Origin: Desulfomonile tiedjei DSM 6799
Lineage (GTDB): Bacteria; Desulfobacterota; Desulfomonilia; Desulfomonilales; Desulfomonilaceae
Length of the DNA: 64,000 bases
Assembly (NCBI RefSeq): GCF_000266945.1
Contig: NC_018025.1
Span: forward strand, 5,708,001 to 5,772,000
Reading direction: 5' to 3'
Shown here: positions 1 to 8,237 of the stretch, piece after piece
Position numbering within the stretch: the stretch's first letter is position 1
How the letters are laid out: each line of letters opens with the position of its first letter
The notes under the pieces: generated by a model
What the model was told of the DNA's origin: nothing
Database searches by the model: none
What the model saw: the letters and a program-made list of their open reading frames with translations, nothing else
Translations under genes and position numbers: made by a program

Positions 1-1283
1 TAGACGCTATTGCGCCGAAACGGGAGAAGGTGGTCGGGGATGTGGAAAAAAGGGTTGTAGCGCAACTCCTGGCCTTGATGGATGGTTTGACCAAGCGCCA
101 AAACGTAATCGTTATTGCAGCTACAAACATTCCCAATGCTCTTGACCCTGCTTTGAGACGACCCGGGAGATTCGACAGAGAGATCGCGATTCCCATTCCG
201 GATCGTAACGGACGGCTGGAGATACTTGAAATCCACAGCAGAGGCATGCCCCTCTCGACCGACGTGAACATGGAGCATCTGGCTGAAATCACGCATGGGT
301 TTGTGGGAGCCGACCTGGAAGCACTGTGTCGTGAAGCTGCCATGATATGTCTGCGCAGGATCATGCCTGATATAGACTTTGCCATGGCCGGGATTCCGTA
401 CGAGCAGCTCAAGAAGCTTGAAGTGCACATGCATGATTTTCTCACGGCTCTGAAGGATGTGGAACCGTCGGCAGTCAGAGAGGTCTTTGTGGAAGTGCCT
501 GATGTTCGCTGGGAAGATGTGGGAGGTCATGCCGGCCTGAAGACGCGGCTCATTGAGTCAGTGGAGTGGCCGTTACAGTATCCGCATATCTTTGAGCGAG
601 CGGGCACTAAGCCACCGAGAGGAATCCTACTGGGAGGCCCTCCGGGTTGCGGCAAGACTCTCCTGGCAAAAGCAATAGCCAACGAGAGTAAGGTCAACTT
701 TATATCGGTAAAAGGTCCGGCTTTGCTTTCCAAGTATGTAGGAGAATCGGAACAAGCAGTAAGAGAGGTGTTTCGGAAGGCAAAACAAGCATCTCCGTGT
801 ATCGTCTTTTTCGATGAGATCGATGCCCTGGTTCCTGTCCGAAGTAGCGGATCGAGCGACTCCCATGTGGGAGAAAGGGTTCTCAGCCAATTCCTGGCGG
901 AATTCGATGGCATTGAAGAGTTGAACGGTGTCCTCGTCCTTGGAGCGACCAACAGGTTGGACATGCTTGATCCCGCAGTGTTAAGGCCGGGGAGATTCGA
1001 TGAAATAGTCGAGATTCCTATCCCTGAAGAAGCAGACCGAGAAGAAATTTTCCGAGTGCATCTGCGAAGCAAGCCTGTGGAAAAGGGAGTGGATCCTGCG
1101 AAATTGGCCAAAGAAACGGAAGGTTTTTCTGGAGCCGAAATCGCTGCGGTCTGTAACAAGGCCGCTCTGGCTGCGGTCAGGCGTTGTGTCAACGCTCTCA
1201 AAGGCAGCCCGGACGAAGAGGTGCATGTTCTGGTGCTAATATCCGATATCGAAACGGCTCTTTCCGAAATGCGTGAGGATTGA
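1..1283 (+). CDS. CDC48/p97-type AAA+ ATPase, C-terminal part (5' end outside window)
   Basis: The frame is already open at base 3, so the true start lies upstream and the GTG at 30 is only an internal codon. What remains is the end of a first AAA module (DAIAPKREK after Walker B, then RRPGRFDRE with the arginine-finger region) and a complete second module with Walker A GGPPGCGKT (bases 633-659), Walker B VFFDEIDAL and LRPGRFDE. Two such modules in tandem are the mark of CDC48/VAT-type unfoldases, which thread proteins through a hexameric ring in the cytoplasm. The next gene, a GvpF/L protein, begins one base after the stop, so the ATPase is co-transcribed with the gas vesicle genes. I infer a chaperone role in vesicle assembly or turnover. 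The family assignment is firm; the role is not. Confidence 0.93.
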   Translation, partial: DAIAPKREKVVGDVEKRVVAQLLALMDGLTKRQNVIVIAATNIPNALDPALRRPGRFDREIAIPIPDRNGRLEILEIHSRGMPLSTDVNMEHLAEITHGFVGADLEALCREAAMICLRRIMPDIDFAMAGIPYEQLKKLEVHMHDFLTALKDVEPSAVREVFVEVPDVRWEDVGGHAGLKTRLIESVEWPLQYPHIFERAGTKPPRGILLGGPPGCGKTLLAKAIANESKVNFISVKGPALLSKYVGESEQAVREVFRKAKQASPCIVFFDEIDALVPVRSSGSSDSHVGERVLSQFLAEFDGIEELNGVLVLGATNRLDMLDPAVLRPGRFDEIVEIPIPEEADREEIFRVHLRSKPVEKGVDPAKLAKETEGFSGAEIAAVCNKAALAAVRRCVNALKGSPDEEVHVLVLISDIETALSEMRED

Positions 1284-1284
1284 C

Positions 1285-2091
1285 ATGTCAAATGTGCTCT
1301 ATCTTTTTTGCCTCGCACGAACCGGCCTCGTGGACCACATTGAAGGAACCGGGATCACGGGTACCGAAGACTTAATCCTGAAAAACTTTTCCGGTGTCAC
1401 GGCCGTAACCTGTGAGGTGCCGGAGGATGACTTTTCAGGAGAATCGGCGGAAATCAAGCTTCAGGATCTTGCATGGGTAGGACCTAGAGCGGTTCGCCAT
1501 GATCGGATCATTGAAGAAATTATGCAATACTCACCAGTCTTTCCTGCTCCCTTCGGGAGTCTTTTTTCCTCAGAGAAACGTCTCGGGACTTTGATCGAAA
1601 GCAATATCGATGCAATCCGGGAGTTTCTCGATCACACGGCGGACAAGCAAGAATGGTCCGTAAAAGGACTGGTATGCAAGAGCAAGGCCGTGGACGAGAT
1701 CTTCACGGGGAAACTAAAGATATTGTCAGAGACTTTATCTTCGTCTCCGGCCGGGATGCGCTACTTCAAAGAACGCCAGATGCGATCGGAAGCGGAAAAA
1801 GAGCTGTCGGGGAAAGTGAAAGCAGCCTGCACTGTAGTAGGAGAAAAACTGCTTGCTTGCTCCAACAACTTTCGACAGCGAAAGAACATCAGTTTCGGAA
1901 AAGCGGAAGGTGACAAGCAACTCGTGGTGAACTGGGCTTTCCTGGTGGATCATTCCCGGATCTCGTACTTCCTGGATCAGGTCGAACATGCCAACAGCAA
2001 TTATCAGGCCGGCGGTCTCGCGTTTGAATGCTCGGGTCCCTGGCCGCCATACAGTTTCTGTCCATCTCTTCATATGGAGCCGACGAGATGA
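1285..2091 (+). CDS. Gas vesicle protein GvpF/GvpL family (paralogue 1)
   Basis: The 268-residue product ends in the GPWPPYSF signature typical of GvpF/GvpL proteins, after an alpha-helical middle part. These are minor proteins thought to bind GvpA and help nucleate the gas vesicle shell. The ATG at 1285 is preferred over the GTG at 1273 because it follows the ATPase stop by one base and has GAGG about seven bases before it. The stop overlaps the start of the next paralogue (ATGA), pointing to translational coupling. It differs markedly in sequence from the other two GvpF/L proteins of the window (starts at 2088 and 8852), so this is not a recent duplication. Confidence 0.88.
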   Translation: MSNVLYLFCLARTGLVDHIEGTGITGTEDLILKNFSGVTAVTCEVPEDDFSGESAEIKLQDLAWVGPRAVRHDRIIEEIMQYSPVFPAPFGSLFSSEKRLGTLIESNIDAIREFLDHTADKQEWSVKGLVCKSKAVDEIFTGKLKILSETLSSSPAGMRYFKERQMRSEAEKELSGKVKAACTVVGEKLLACSNNFRQRKNISFGKAEGDKQLVVNWAFLVDHSRISYFLDQVEHANSNYQAGGLAFECSGPWPPYSFCPSLHMEPTR

Positions 2092-2825
2092 AGTTTTTGA
2101 TGTACTGCATATTCACCGAAAACTCCATAGAACCACCTCACAGTCTGGTAGGGGTGAACCGCAGCCCGGTACGCATCATCTCGTGCGACGGGTTGGCGGC
2201 AGCAGTTTCGGTTATCACTCAGAAGGAAATCCCGAGGGATCCTGCAACCGGTCTGGATTATCATAAAGTAATTCAGTGGTTCCACGAGCGAATCGGTGTG
2301 ATTCCGCTACGTCTTGGAACCTGTCTGGGGCATGAGTCGGATGTCGTCCAACTACTTCACAGTCATGGAGCACGCTATAAGTCCCTCTTGAAAGAGCTGG
2401 ACGGTTGCGTTGAGATGGGAATAAGAGTCATTCACGATCGTCCCGGACCCCAGGAGTTGGCGTCCAAATCACCCTTCATTTCTCGTTTTAACGGTACGGA
2501 ATCCGGAACCGATTACCTCATGAGGCGAAAAGTACTCTTTGATGCGGATGAGTTCGCGATTTCAAGAAACCGGGAGATCGTTGAACGGTATCACTCCCCA
2601 TTCACCGGTCTATATGTCAGTTTCAAGGCGCAAACGTCGAAGTTCTCGCCTCTCGGAACGGACCGGAACTCTGTCCTGACATCTCTGTATTTCTTGATTC
2701 CGAGGCAATCCGCAGACTCTTTTCGTGCGATTTACGGCGATCTGAGATCGGGGCTTCACGAACGAATTATGCTGAGCGGTCCTTGGCCTCCGTACAATTT
2801 TGTCCTGCCGGAAGACTGCTTATAG
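2088..2825 (+). CDS. Gas vesicle protein GvpF/GvpL family (paralogue 2)
   Basis: This 245-residue protein starts MKFLMYCIF and carries the conserved C-terminal GPWPPYNF motif of GvpF/GvpL proteins. The ATG at 2088 overlaps the preceding stop by four bases. A longer reading from base 2028 is possible but would run inside the upstream gene and lacks a ribosome binding site. The N-terminal domain (about residues 1-100) looks like the ferredoxin-like GvpF fold and the rest is helical, judging from pattern only. Like its neighbour it is probably a minor shell or assembly component. Whether it corresponds to F or L of other clusters cannot be decided by eye. Confidence 0.87.
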   Translation: MKFLMYCIFTENSIEPPHSLVGVNRSPVRIISCDGLAAAVSVITQKEIPRDPATGLDYHKVIQWFHERIGVIPLRLGTCLGHESDVVQLLHSHGARYKSLLKELDGCVEMGIRVIHDRPGPQELASKSPFISRFNGTESGTDYLMRRKVLFDADEFAISRNREIVERYHSPFTGLYVSFKAQTSKFSPLGTDRNSVLTSLYFLIPRQSADSFRAIYGDLRSGLHERIMLSGPWPPYNFVLPEDCL

Positions 2826-2900
2826 AGCAAGAAACTATCGCTTTTCATCCCACGCGGAAAAGCCGGCTTTTCCCGATATGCTTCGGGGGACTATGACGAG

Positions 2901-4397
2901 ATGAGGAATGCAATGAATACGGAAGTTGGAGAAAATCTCAACGAGACCGCCAGGGATCGCCACGAGAAGCTGTTCGAGATGCTCCTTGAAACAATACCGT
3001 CCTCAGTACTCCTGATCGATCGTGACATGAGGATTGTCTCCGCAAATCGAAATTTTCTGCAAAAGAGTCGAAGATGTCGAAATGAAGCTATCGGACGCAA
3101 ATTAGGAGAACTCCTGCCTGCTGCCATAATAGAGTTTATGGATATTTCGAGCAAAGTGCGCCAAGTCTTTGTAAACGGGAGGGCCACAAGAGGGGAACGG
3201 CTTGTTTACCGGGCTCCAGGAATACCCATGACCATTTACTATTACAGCATTCTCCCATTTTCGTGGAAAGGTCATGTGGAAAATGCAGTTCTACTCATGG
3301 AAGATGTTACCGAACAGGTCCGTTTGAGTGAAGAAGTCCGGAGAGCGGAACGTCACTTGGCAAGCGTAGTGGAGAGCGCTACCGATCTTGTGCTGTCAAC
3401 GGATGCCAATGGAAGAGTCCTGACCTGGAACACTGCAGCAGAGCGGCTTTCGGGCAGTACTCTCGAGGACGTGCAACAGAGACTCTTCCTCGATTGGTGT
3501 GCACCGGAACATCGCCAGGAACTCAGAGAAGTGTTCAACCGGTTCAGATCGGGCGCAAGTTCGCAGACCGGCGAATGGGATATGGTAGCGAGTTCAGGCA
3601 AGCGGATACCGATTAGCTGGGTATTTTCTCCAATGAAGGACGAAACGGGGCTGCTCGTGGGCATGGTCGCAGTCGGGCGTGATTTGAGTGAACACAGGAA
3701 GCTCGAACGACAGCTCAGGCAGTCACAAAAACTTGCAGCTTTGGGAGTCATGGCCGGGGGAATTGCGCACGAAGTCAGAAATCCACTGGCAATCTGCTAT
3801 TCTGCTGCTCAATTCCTCAATGAATGCACGTTTGAATCGGAGTTTCACGCGGAGTGTGTTGAAAGGATTCTCGCCAACATACAGAAAGCGTCAGTCATCA
3901 TCGAAAACCTCTTGAGATTTGCGCGACCTTCCGCAGCCACGGATATGACGATTGTCGACGTGGTGGCAATCTGCCAGGATACCCTGAAACTTATCGATAA
4001 TCAGGCTAAAATCCAGAAAATATCCATATGTGTGAACCTGGACGTGGAGCAAGCTCTGGTGCGCGGCAATGCAAGTTTACTCCAACAAGTATTTCTCAAT
4101 CTGTTTCTCAACGCGATGAACGCAATGCCCGATGGCGGCACTCTCAGTCTATTCCTGGAAAAATGCGGTGGCGAGTTTCTCCTGGGGATAGTAGACACCG
4201 GCCATGGAATACCGAAGGATGACATCGAAAACATTTTCGATCCCTTCTACACGCGCGCTCCGGTAGGGAAGGGCACGGGACTAGGGCTTTCCATATGTTA
4301 TTCGATTCTGAAGCAGCATTCCGGGAGTTTGCAGGTCGAAAGCGTCCAGGGAAAAGGTTCCACCTTCACCGTAAAACTAGTAAGTGCTGAGGATTAG
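2901..4397 (+). CDS. PAS-PAS sensor histidine kinase (NtrB/AtoS-like)
   Basis: The 498-residue kinase has no membrane segment. Two PAS domains (about residues 22-140 and 148-260) are followed by a HisKA dimerisation domain with the phospho-accepting H290 in IAHEVRNPLA. A HATPase domain follows, with N box (FLNLFLNAMNAM), DTGHGIP and GTGLGLSI. It should autophosphorylate in response to a cytoplasmic signal such as redox or a ligand. It lies inside the gas vesicle cluster, five bases before a receiver gene that is its likely partner. The type resembles kinases that pair with sigma-54 activators. A second possible ATG is at 2913. The domain calls are secure; the signal is unknown. Confidence 0.93.
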   Translation: MRNAMNTEVGENLNETARDRHEKLFEMLLETIPSSVLLIDRDMRIVSANRNFLQKSRRCRNEAIGRKLGELLPAAIIEFMDISSKVRQVFVNGRATRGERLVYRAPGIPMTIYYYSILPFSWKGHVENAVLLMEDVTEQVRLSEEVRRAERHLASVVESATDLVLSTDANGRVLTWNTAAERLSGSTLEDVQQRLFLDWCAPEHRQELREVFNRFRSGASSQTGEWDMVASSGKRIPISWVFSPMKDETGLLVGMVAVGRDLSEHRKLERQLRQSQKLAALGVMAGGIAHEVRNPLAICYSAAQFLNECTFESEFHAECVERILANIQKASVIIENLLRFARPSAATDMTIVDVVAICQDTLKLIDNQAKIQKISICVNLDVEQALVRGNASLLQQVFLNLFLNAMNAMPDGGTLSLFLEKCGGEFLLGIVDTGHGIPKDDIENIFDPFYTRAPVGKGTGLGLSICYSILKQHSGSLQVESVQGKGSTFTVKLVSAED

Positions 4398-4402
4398 TCG
4401 CC

Positions 4403-4822
4403 ATGGTTACCGAAGAGCAATTATTTCTGATCGTCGATGACGAACCCGATATGTGCTGGCTGCTGGAACATCTGCTGAAGCGCGAAGCCTATTCCGTGAT
4501 GAAGGCATCCAGCGGGCGGGAAGCAATGAAGTTGATGGAGACTCACAAGTTCTGTTTGGCGTTTGTCGACCTCAAGTTGCATGACATAGAGGGGCTCGAG
4601 CTGGCGCGCTGCTTTAAGCGCGTCGATCCTTCTCTCCGAATAATCATGGTATCAGGCTTCTGTTACAAGGACGATCCGACTGTTCAGGAAGCGCTTTCAG
4701 AAGGGCTTATATGCGATTTTATCCCCAAACCGTTCCTGCACGCGGACATCGTGCGATCCATCGAATCAGCGCGCTGCGTGAGAATCGGATCTTCCAAAAT
4801 GATGCACGGATTCCCTAAATAG
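4403..4822 (+). CDS. Receiver-domain response regulator without output domain
   Basis: The 139-residue protein is a single CheY-like receiver. It shows the acidic pair D12/D13, the phospho-accepting D56 in FVDLKL, and the PKPF lysine near the C terminus. There is no DNA-binding, AAA+ or enzymatic output, so it must act by protein contact or as a phosphorelay intermediate. The gene follows the PAS histidine kinase by five bases and is the last one before the gap that carries the sigma-54 type promoter of gvpA. I infer that the pair transmits a signal that sets gas vesicle production, probably through a sigma-54 activator encoded elsewhere. Confidence 0.9.
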   Translation: MVTEEQLFLIVDDEPDMCWLLEHLLKREAYSVMKASSGREAMKLMETHKFCLAFVDLKLHDIEGLELARCFKRVDPSLRIIMVSGFCYKDDPTVQEALSEGLICDFIPKPFLHADIVRSIESARCVRIGSSKMMHGFPK

Positions 4823-5202
4823 GGAAAGCATTCCATAGCAACTACGCCACGAATTCCCATCTTCTCGAGCTCGCGTTCGTCCAAACCGGACTATCATGCC
4901 TCTCACAATCTCTCCATACCATACCAGCCGCACTGCAACAGGGAGCCCTCTGAAACTTAACATATTGAAATACCATAAGAACTGTGACGACTTATTCCGA
5001 TTACTACTTCATTGTTGCCTCGAAGAGATCTCTGAAAGGTTAAATCCGGATGCGCTGAACGGAATGACGTTCCGCATCCAGGTTGGCATGGATCTAGCAA
5101 TAACCCTGATTAGGCATGCCTAAGATCAAAAAAGCCAGTTGCCTGGCATACATCAAAAAAGCCAACAGTGGCGAATAAGAATTCCGAAAGTGGAGGATTA
5201 AA
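4823..5202 (+). other. 380-bp gap before gvpA
   Basis: No gene is visible here. The gap separates the response regulator from gvpA and ends with a sigma-54 type promoter (5084-5099) and a leader of about 90 bases with a good ribosome binding site (GTGGAGGAT). The part 4823-5075 shows no clear palindrome or open frame and could hold upstream activator sites. Confidence 0.5.
5084..5099 (+). promoter_or_regulatory. Sigma-54 type -24/-12 promoter of gvpA
   Basis: The sequence TTGGCATG-GATC-TAGCA has the GG (5085-5086) and GC (5097-5098) doublets exactly twelve bases apart, as sigma-54 (RpoN) promoters require. It matches the consensus YTGGCACG-N4-TTGCW except for two positions. It would start transcription near 5110, giving a 5' leader of about 93 bases before gvpA. 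Such promoters need an AAA+ activator; none is encoded in this window. Confidence 0.6.
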
Positions 5203-5421
5203 ATGGCAAAAATAGCGAAGTCTACCGATTCTTCCAGTCTTGCAGAGGTTGTGGACAGGATTTTGGACAAAGGTATCGTCATCGACGCTTGGGCCAAGGT
5301 GTCGCTCGTCGGAATCGAACTGCTTTCCGTAGAAGCCAGAGTGGTTATAGCCTCAGTCGAAACCTACCTGAAGTATGCCGAGGCGATTGGTCTCACCGCA
5401 AGTGCCGCTGCGCCTGCATGA
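5203..5421 (+). CDS. gvpA: Gas vesicle structural protein GvpA
   Basis: The 72-residue product carries the near-invariant GvpA core: [18 protein letters not shown], then KVSLVGIEL, then [20 protein letters not shown]. GvpA polymerises into the ribbed hydrophobic wall of the gas vesicle, which excludes water and lets gas in. The start at 5203 has a strong ribosome binding site (GGAGGAT). It sits behind its own sigma-54 type promoter and is followed by a stable hairpin at 5454-5471, an arrangement that would let this abundant protein be made in excess over the downstream genes. The assignment is certain for the family, and this copy is the closest of the three GvpA-family genes here to the main structural type. 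Confidence 0.97.
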   Translation: MAKIAKSTDSSSLAEVVDRILDKGIVIDAWAKVSLVGIELLSVEARVVIASVETYLKYAEAIGLTASAAAPA

Positions 5422-5453
5422 TAGCTGTGTCGAGAGGGGTTTTTCGCAGGTCC

Positions 5454-5471
5454 GGGGGGCACTAGCCCCCC
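5454..5471 (+). terminator. G+C-rich hairpin between gvpA and gvpC (attenuator or mRNA stabiliser)
   Basis: A perfect seven-base stem GGGGGGC/GCCCCCC with loop ACTA follows gvpA by 32 bases. No T-run follows, so it is more likely a partial attenuator or a 3' protecting hairpin of the gvpA message than a full terminator. Confidence 0.5.
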
Positions 5472-5573
5472 CCCCAATTTCCTTGCGAAGGATCCTGCTG
5501 CACGGCTGACCGAGAGGTCACTTGGAGCGCCTCACCAGGCGAGGAGAGGCAATGAATAAACAAAGGAGGAGTA

Positions 5574-6368
5574 ATGGGTACTCTGACTCAAGATATTGCC
5601 CGGCTTTGCGGAGAGATAACCAACCTGCGAGGAGCTCGCCAGGCGTTCAATGAGGACGTCGCCAAGCAGACCGACGCTATGAAATCGGATGTGGCAGCCA
5701 TGCGGGCAGGATTTCGGGACTCTCACGCAAAGATGGCAAACGGAATGAGAGCTGATCAGAAAAAGTTCGCTTCAAATCTGGTAGCCGAAGTCTCGGGGAT
5801 GATCAATGGATTTCAAAGAGCGCATACAAAAATGGCTACTCAAGCCAGAAAAGATCGTACCGAGTTCATGGCTCACATGACAACCGACGTGCAGAATATG
5901 CTCGCGGGTTTCAATAAAGCGCACGGTGAAATGGCCGAGCGTACACGAAAAAACGGTGCCCAATTTGTTTCCGCAATGGCGAATGATGTCTCCGATCTGC
6001 TGAAAGGGTTCAAACTGAATCGTACCTCAAGAAGCAAAAGTGACAAAGCAGCGAGAAAACGATTTGTATCCGAACTCAAGTCGACAGTAGGAGATGCGAG
6101 AAAGGAATTTGCCGACGATCTGGCGGGAGCACGCCAGGCATGGGCTACCCTTTCGCCTGCAGGACTGCGTGCTAAGGTTGAGGCTGAAAAACGAGCAAAA
6201 GAACAGGAAGCAGCCCAACAAAGGGCCAGAGCCGAAGCGGAACTGCGTGCCAAGGAAGAGGCTGAGAGAAGAACCAGAGCCGATGCAGAGATGAGATCGA
6301 GAGAAGAGAACGAAAAAGAGAGAGACGGCCACTCTTCAGCCATGGGAAAGAAGAAGGACAAAAAATAA
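5574..6368 (+). CDS. gvpC: Gas vesicle outer-surface protein GvpC-like, with 33-residue repeats
   Basis: The 264-residue protein contains exact 33-residue repeats, each starting with Phe at residues 47, 80, 113, 146 and (partial) 179. The best copies read F-x-x-[AS]-H-x-x-M-A near the start and [DE]-V-x-x-[LM]-[LI]-x-G-F at the joint. A 33-residue amphipathic repeat is the hallmark of cyanobacterial GvpC, which winds around the outside of the vesicle and strengthens it. The C-terminal 65 residues are a highly charged coiled-coil-like tail (KAKEQEAAQQRARAEAELRAK region) ending in lysines. The start at 5574 has GGAGGAG. The stop touches the next start. The gene name is by repeat structure and position, not by a search. 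Confidence 0.82.
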   Translation: MGTLTQDIARLCGEITNLRGARQAFNEDVAKQTDAMKSDVAAMRAGFRDSHAKMANGMRADQKKFASNLVAEVSGMINGFQRAHTKMATQARKDRTEFMAHMTTDVQNMLAGFNKAHGEMAERTRKNGAQFVSAMANDVSDLLKGFKLNRTSRSKSDKAARKRFVSELKSTVGDARKEFADDLAGARQAWATLSPAGLRAKVEAEKRAKEQEAAQQRARAEAELRAKEEAERRTRADAEMRSREENEKERDGHSSAMGKKKDKK

Positions 6369-6755
6369 GTGCCGAATGTATTGGCCATGAACCAGGGGAC
6401 GGATATGCCTGAGCCGACGACTGAACGGACAGGAATGGAAGAGGTGACTTGCTCTTTCTGTAGCGGCACGGGAACAGATCCATTCGGGATCATGTCCTGG
6501 ATTTCCAAATGCTGCATCTGTGGAGGCACGGGCCGCGTGCTTGTGAGGACGCCACATGTCCGATGTGCCCACTGCAAAGGGACTGGAGCAATCAAGACTC
6601 TCACGTGCACCGTTTGCATGGGAACAGGATTTGTTCCGCTCCCCTCAAAACCGACTGTAGTATGTCCTGAATGTCATGGATCAGGGGACGATCAGTCGGC
6701 ATCTGCGATGGCCTGCCTCAAGTGTCGCGGCCGAGGGTTTGTCATCAAAGAATAA
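6369..6755 (+). CDS. Protein with six DnaJ-type CxxCxGxG zinc motifs
   Basis: The 128-residue product is almost entirely built from zinc motifs of the DnaJ central-domain type: CSFCSGTG, CCICGGTG, CAHCKGTG, CTVCMGTG, CPECHGSG and CLKCRGRG. DnaJ itself has four and also a J domain, which is absent here. Such domains bind unfolded or hydrophobic protein segments and zinc. The GTG at 6369 abuts the gvpC stop; an ATG at 6387 is the alternative. Its place between gvpC and gvpN suggests a chaperone for the very hydrophobic GvpA. The motif count is read directly; the role is inference. Confidence 0.85.
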   Translation: MPNVLAMNQGTDMPEPTTERTGMEEVTCSFCSGTGTDPFGIMSWISKCCICGGTGRVLVRTPHVRCAHCKGTGAIKTLTCTVCMGTGFVPLPSKPTVVCPECHGSGDDQSASAMACLKCRGRGFVIKE

Positions 6756-6764
6756 AGTAGCAAC

Positions 6765-6809
6765 CGGCGTTGGCAAAAGGTAATCCTCGTCAACGCCGTA
6801 ACGATTTTT
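6765..6809 (+). terminator. Terminator-like hairpin before gvpN
   Basis: The arms CGGCGTTG (6765-6772) and CAACGCCG (6791-6798) pair perfectly across an 18-base loop and are followed within a few bases by ATTTTT. It could stop or weaken transcription from gvpA-gvpC into gvpN. A partial terminator is more likely than a full one, because no promoter for gvpN is evident. Confidence 0.5.
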
Positions 6810-6862
6810 GTGAGGCTGCCCTGACATCAGCTCGGGGGATCACCAACTGGAGCTAAATAATC

Positions 6863-7876
6863 ATGAACGGCGCAGAATTGAGAATCGCATCAATCGAGAC
6901 TGAAGTCATCACCGCAAATAACGAAAACATCGTACCCGAAGCGGGAGACCGTTTCGTGAATACACCCCATGTAGAGGAACTGACCGCTCGCGCAATGGCC
7001 TACCTTGAAGTAGGTTATTCGGTTCATTTCTCAGGTGTTGCGGGAACGGGTAAAACCACGTTGGCTTTTCATGCTGCAGCAAAGTTGGGAAGACCTGTCA
7101 TTCTCGTTCACGGAGACCACGAGTTTGGCAGCTCCGATCTCATCGGCCGAGATGCAGGTTACAAGAAATCACGTCTCGTAGACAACTTTATTCATTCCGT
7201 CGTGAAGACTGAAGAAGAAATGCGGAGCCTATGGGTGGACAATCGCCTCACAACAGCATGTAGAGACGGCTACACACTGATTTATGATGAATTCACCCGG
7301 TCGAGACCCGAGGCGAACAATGTCCTGCTCAGCATTCTGGAGGAGAAAATACTCAACCTCCCCAGCTTACGCCGAACCGGCGAGGGGTACCTTGAGGTGC
7401 ATCCGTCGTTTCGCGCTATCTTTACTTCAAATCCTGAAGAATACGCCGGGGTTCATAAGACTCAGGATGCACTCATGGATCGTATCATAACCATCAACGT
7501 CGATCACTATGACAGGGAAACCGAAATTGAAATAACCCGGGCCAAGTCGGGTGTATGCAAACAAGATGCGACAGTGATAGTGGATATCATAAGAGAATTA
7601 CGCCTGCTGGGGGTTAACAATCACAGACCGACAATACGAGCTGCAATCGCCATAGCCAGGGTTCTTGCACACACCGGAGAACACGCGGACCAGCACAACA
7701 GCGTGTTCCAATGGCTGTGCAAAGACGTATTGAGCACTGATACGGTAAAAGTGAGCCGTGGAGGTAGCCCCTTGATGGCAAAGAAAGTGGAAGAAGTCAT
7801 TCGCAAAGTATGCGGGCGAACCGGCGGAAAGAGATCGGGCAAGCCGGTCGGCAGCAAGGAGGAGACTTCAGAATGA
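6863..7876 (+). CDS. gvpN: Gas vesicle AAA+ ATPase GvpN
   Basis: The 337-residue product is a MoxR-like AAA+ ATPase with Walker A GVAGTGKT (residues 58-65), Walker B LIYDEFTRS and the sensor region AIFTSNPEEYAG, the pattern of GvpN. GvpN is a conserved minor gas vesicle protein believed to help the bicone precursors grow, using ATP. The C-terminal 30 residues are basic and Gly/Lys-rich. The stop overlaps the ATG of the next gene (ATGA). A hairpin at 6765-6798 lies upstream. The assignment is very likely because both the family and the neighbourhood agree. Confidence 0.94.
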   Translation: MNGAELRIASIETEVITANNENIVPEAGDRFVNTPHVEELTARAMAYLEVGYSVHFSGVAGTGKTTLAFHAAAKLGRPVILVHGDHEFGSSDLIGRDAGYKKSRLVDNFIHSVVKTEEEMRSLWVDNRLTTACRDGYTLIYDEFTRSRPEANNVLLSILEEKILNLPSLRRTGEGYLEVHPSFRAIFTSNPEEYAGVHKTQDALMDRIITINVDHYDRETEIEITRAKSGVCKQDATVIVDIIRELRLLGVNNHRPTIRAAIAIARVLAHTGEHADQHNSVFQWLCKDVLSTDTVKVSRGGSPLMAKKVEEVIRKVCGRTGGKRSGKPVGSKEETSE

Positions 7877-8193
7877 ATATTCGCATGAAAGGGAACTCTC
7901 GAGGCCTTAGAGATATACGCACGCACTCGGGGAAAGTCGACAGAGTCGGTTTACCATATATGGCATATATGAGCATAAGCTGTCTGGAAATGGAGAAAGC
8001 GAGAAGAGAGAAAGAGCGTCTGAGCGCATTGACCAGAATCAAAAATATCGAACAAAGAATTCGAGAGATCGAAGCAGAAAAGGACCTTCTACTCAAAGGT
8101 GTCGGTGAACGTACCAGGACCGATTTGCAGAAAGCTTCAACCCCGAGAGATCAGAGCGCTCAGTGTAAAGGTGGATTCAAGATCAGATATTGA
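7873..8193 (+). CDS. GvpV-like small gas vesicle protein
   Basis: The ATG at 7873 overlaps the gvpN stop, so this start is chosen over a longer reading from 7810. The 106-residue product has a basic N terminus (RGLRDIRTHSGK), then a helical stretch PYMAYMSISCLEMEKARREKER and a coiled coil (IKNIEQRIREIEAEKDLLLKG). The arrangement, a basic head followed by a short heptad helix, recalls GvpV of cyanobacteria and Ancylobacter, for which only an accessory role in vesicle formation is known. I am confident that it is a real gene of the operon and only moderately confident of the name. Confidence 0.7.
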   Translation: MNIRMKGNSRGLRDIRTHSGKVDRVGLPYMAYMSISCLEMEKARREKERLSALTRIKNIEQRIREIEAEKDLLLKGVGERTRTDLQKASTPRDQSAQCKGGFKIRY

Positions 8194-8237
8194 ATCCTAT
8201 CTGCAAAGCCTTTCGATTATTGTGCCAGGTGATAGCA

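Noticed and set aside
527-1318. 263-residue minus-strand frame in the CDC48-type gene
   Set aside because: Antisense shadow of a strongly conserved coding region.
5873-6619. 248-residue minus-strand frame over gvpC
   Set aside because: Antisense shadow; gvpC with its exact 33-residue repeat explains the sequence.
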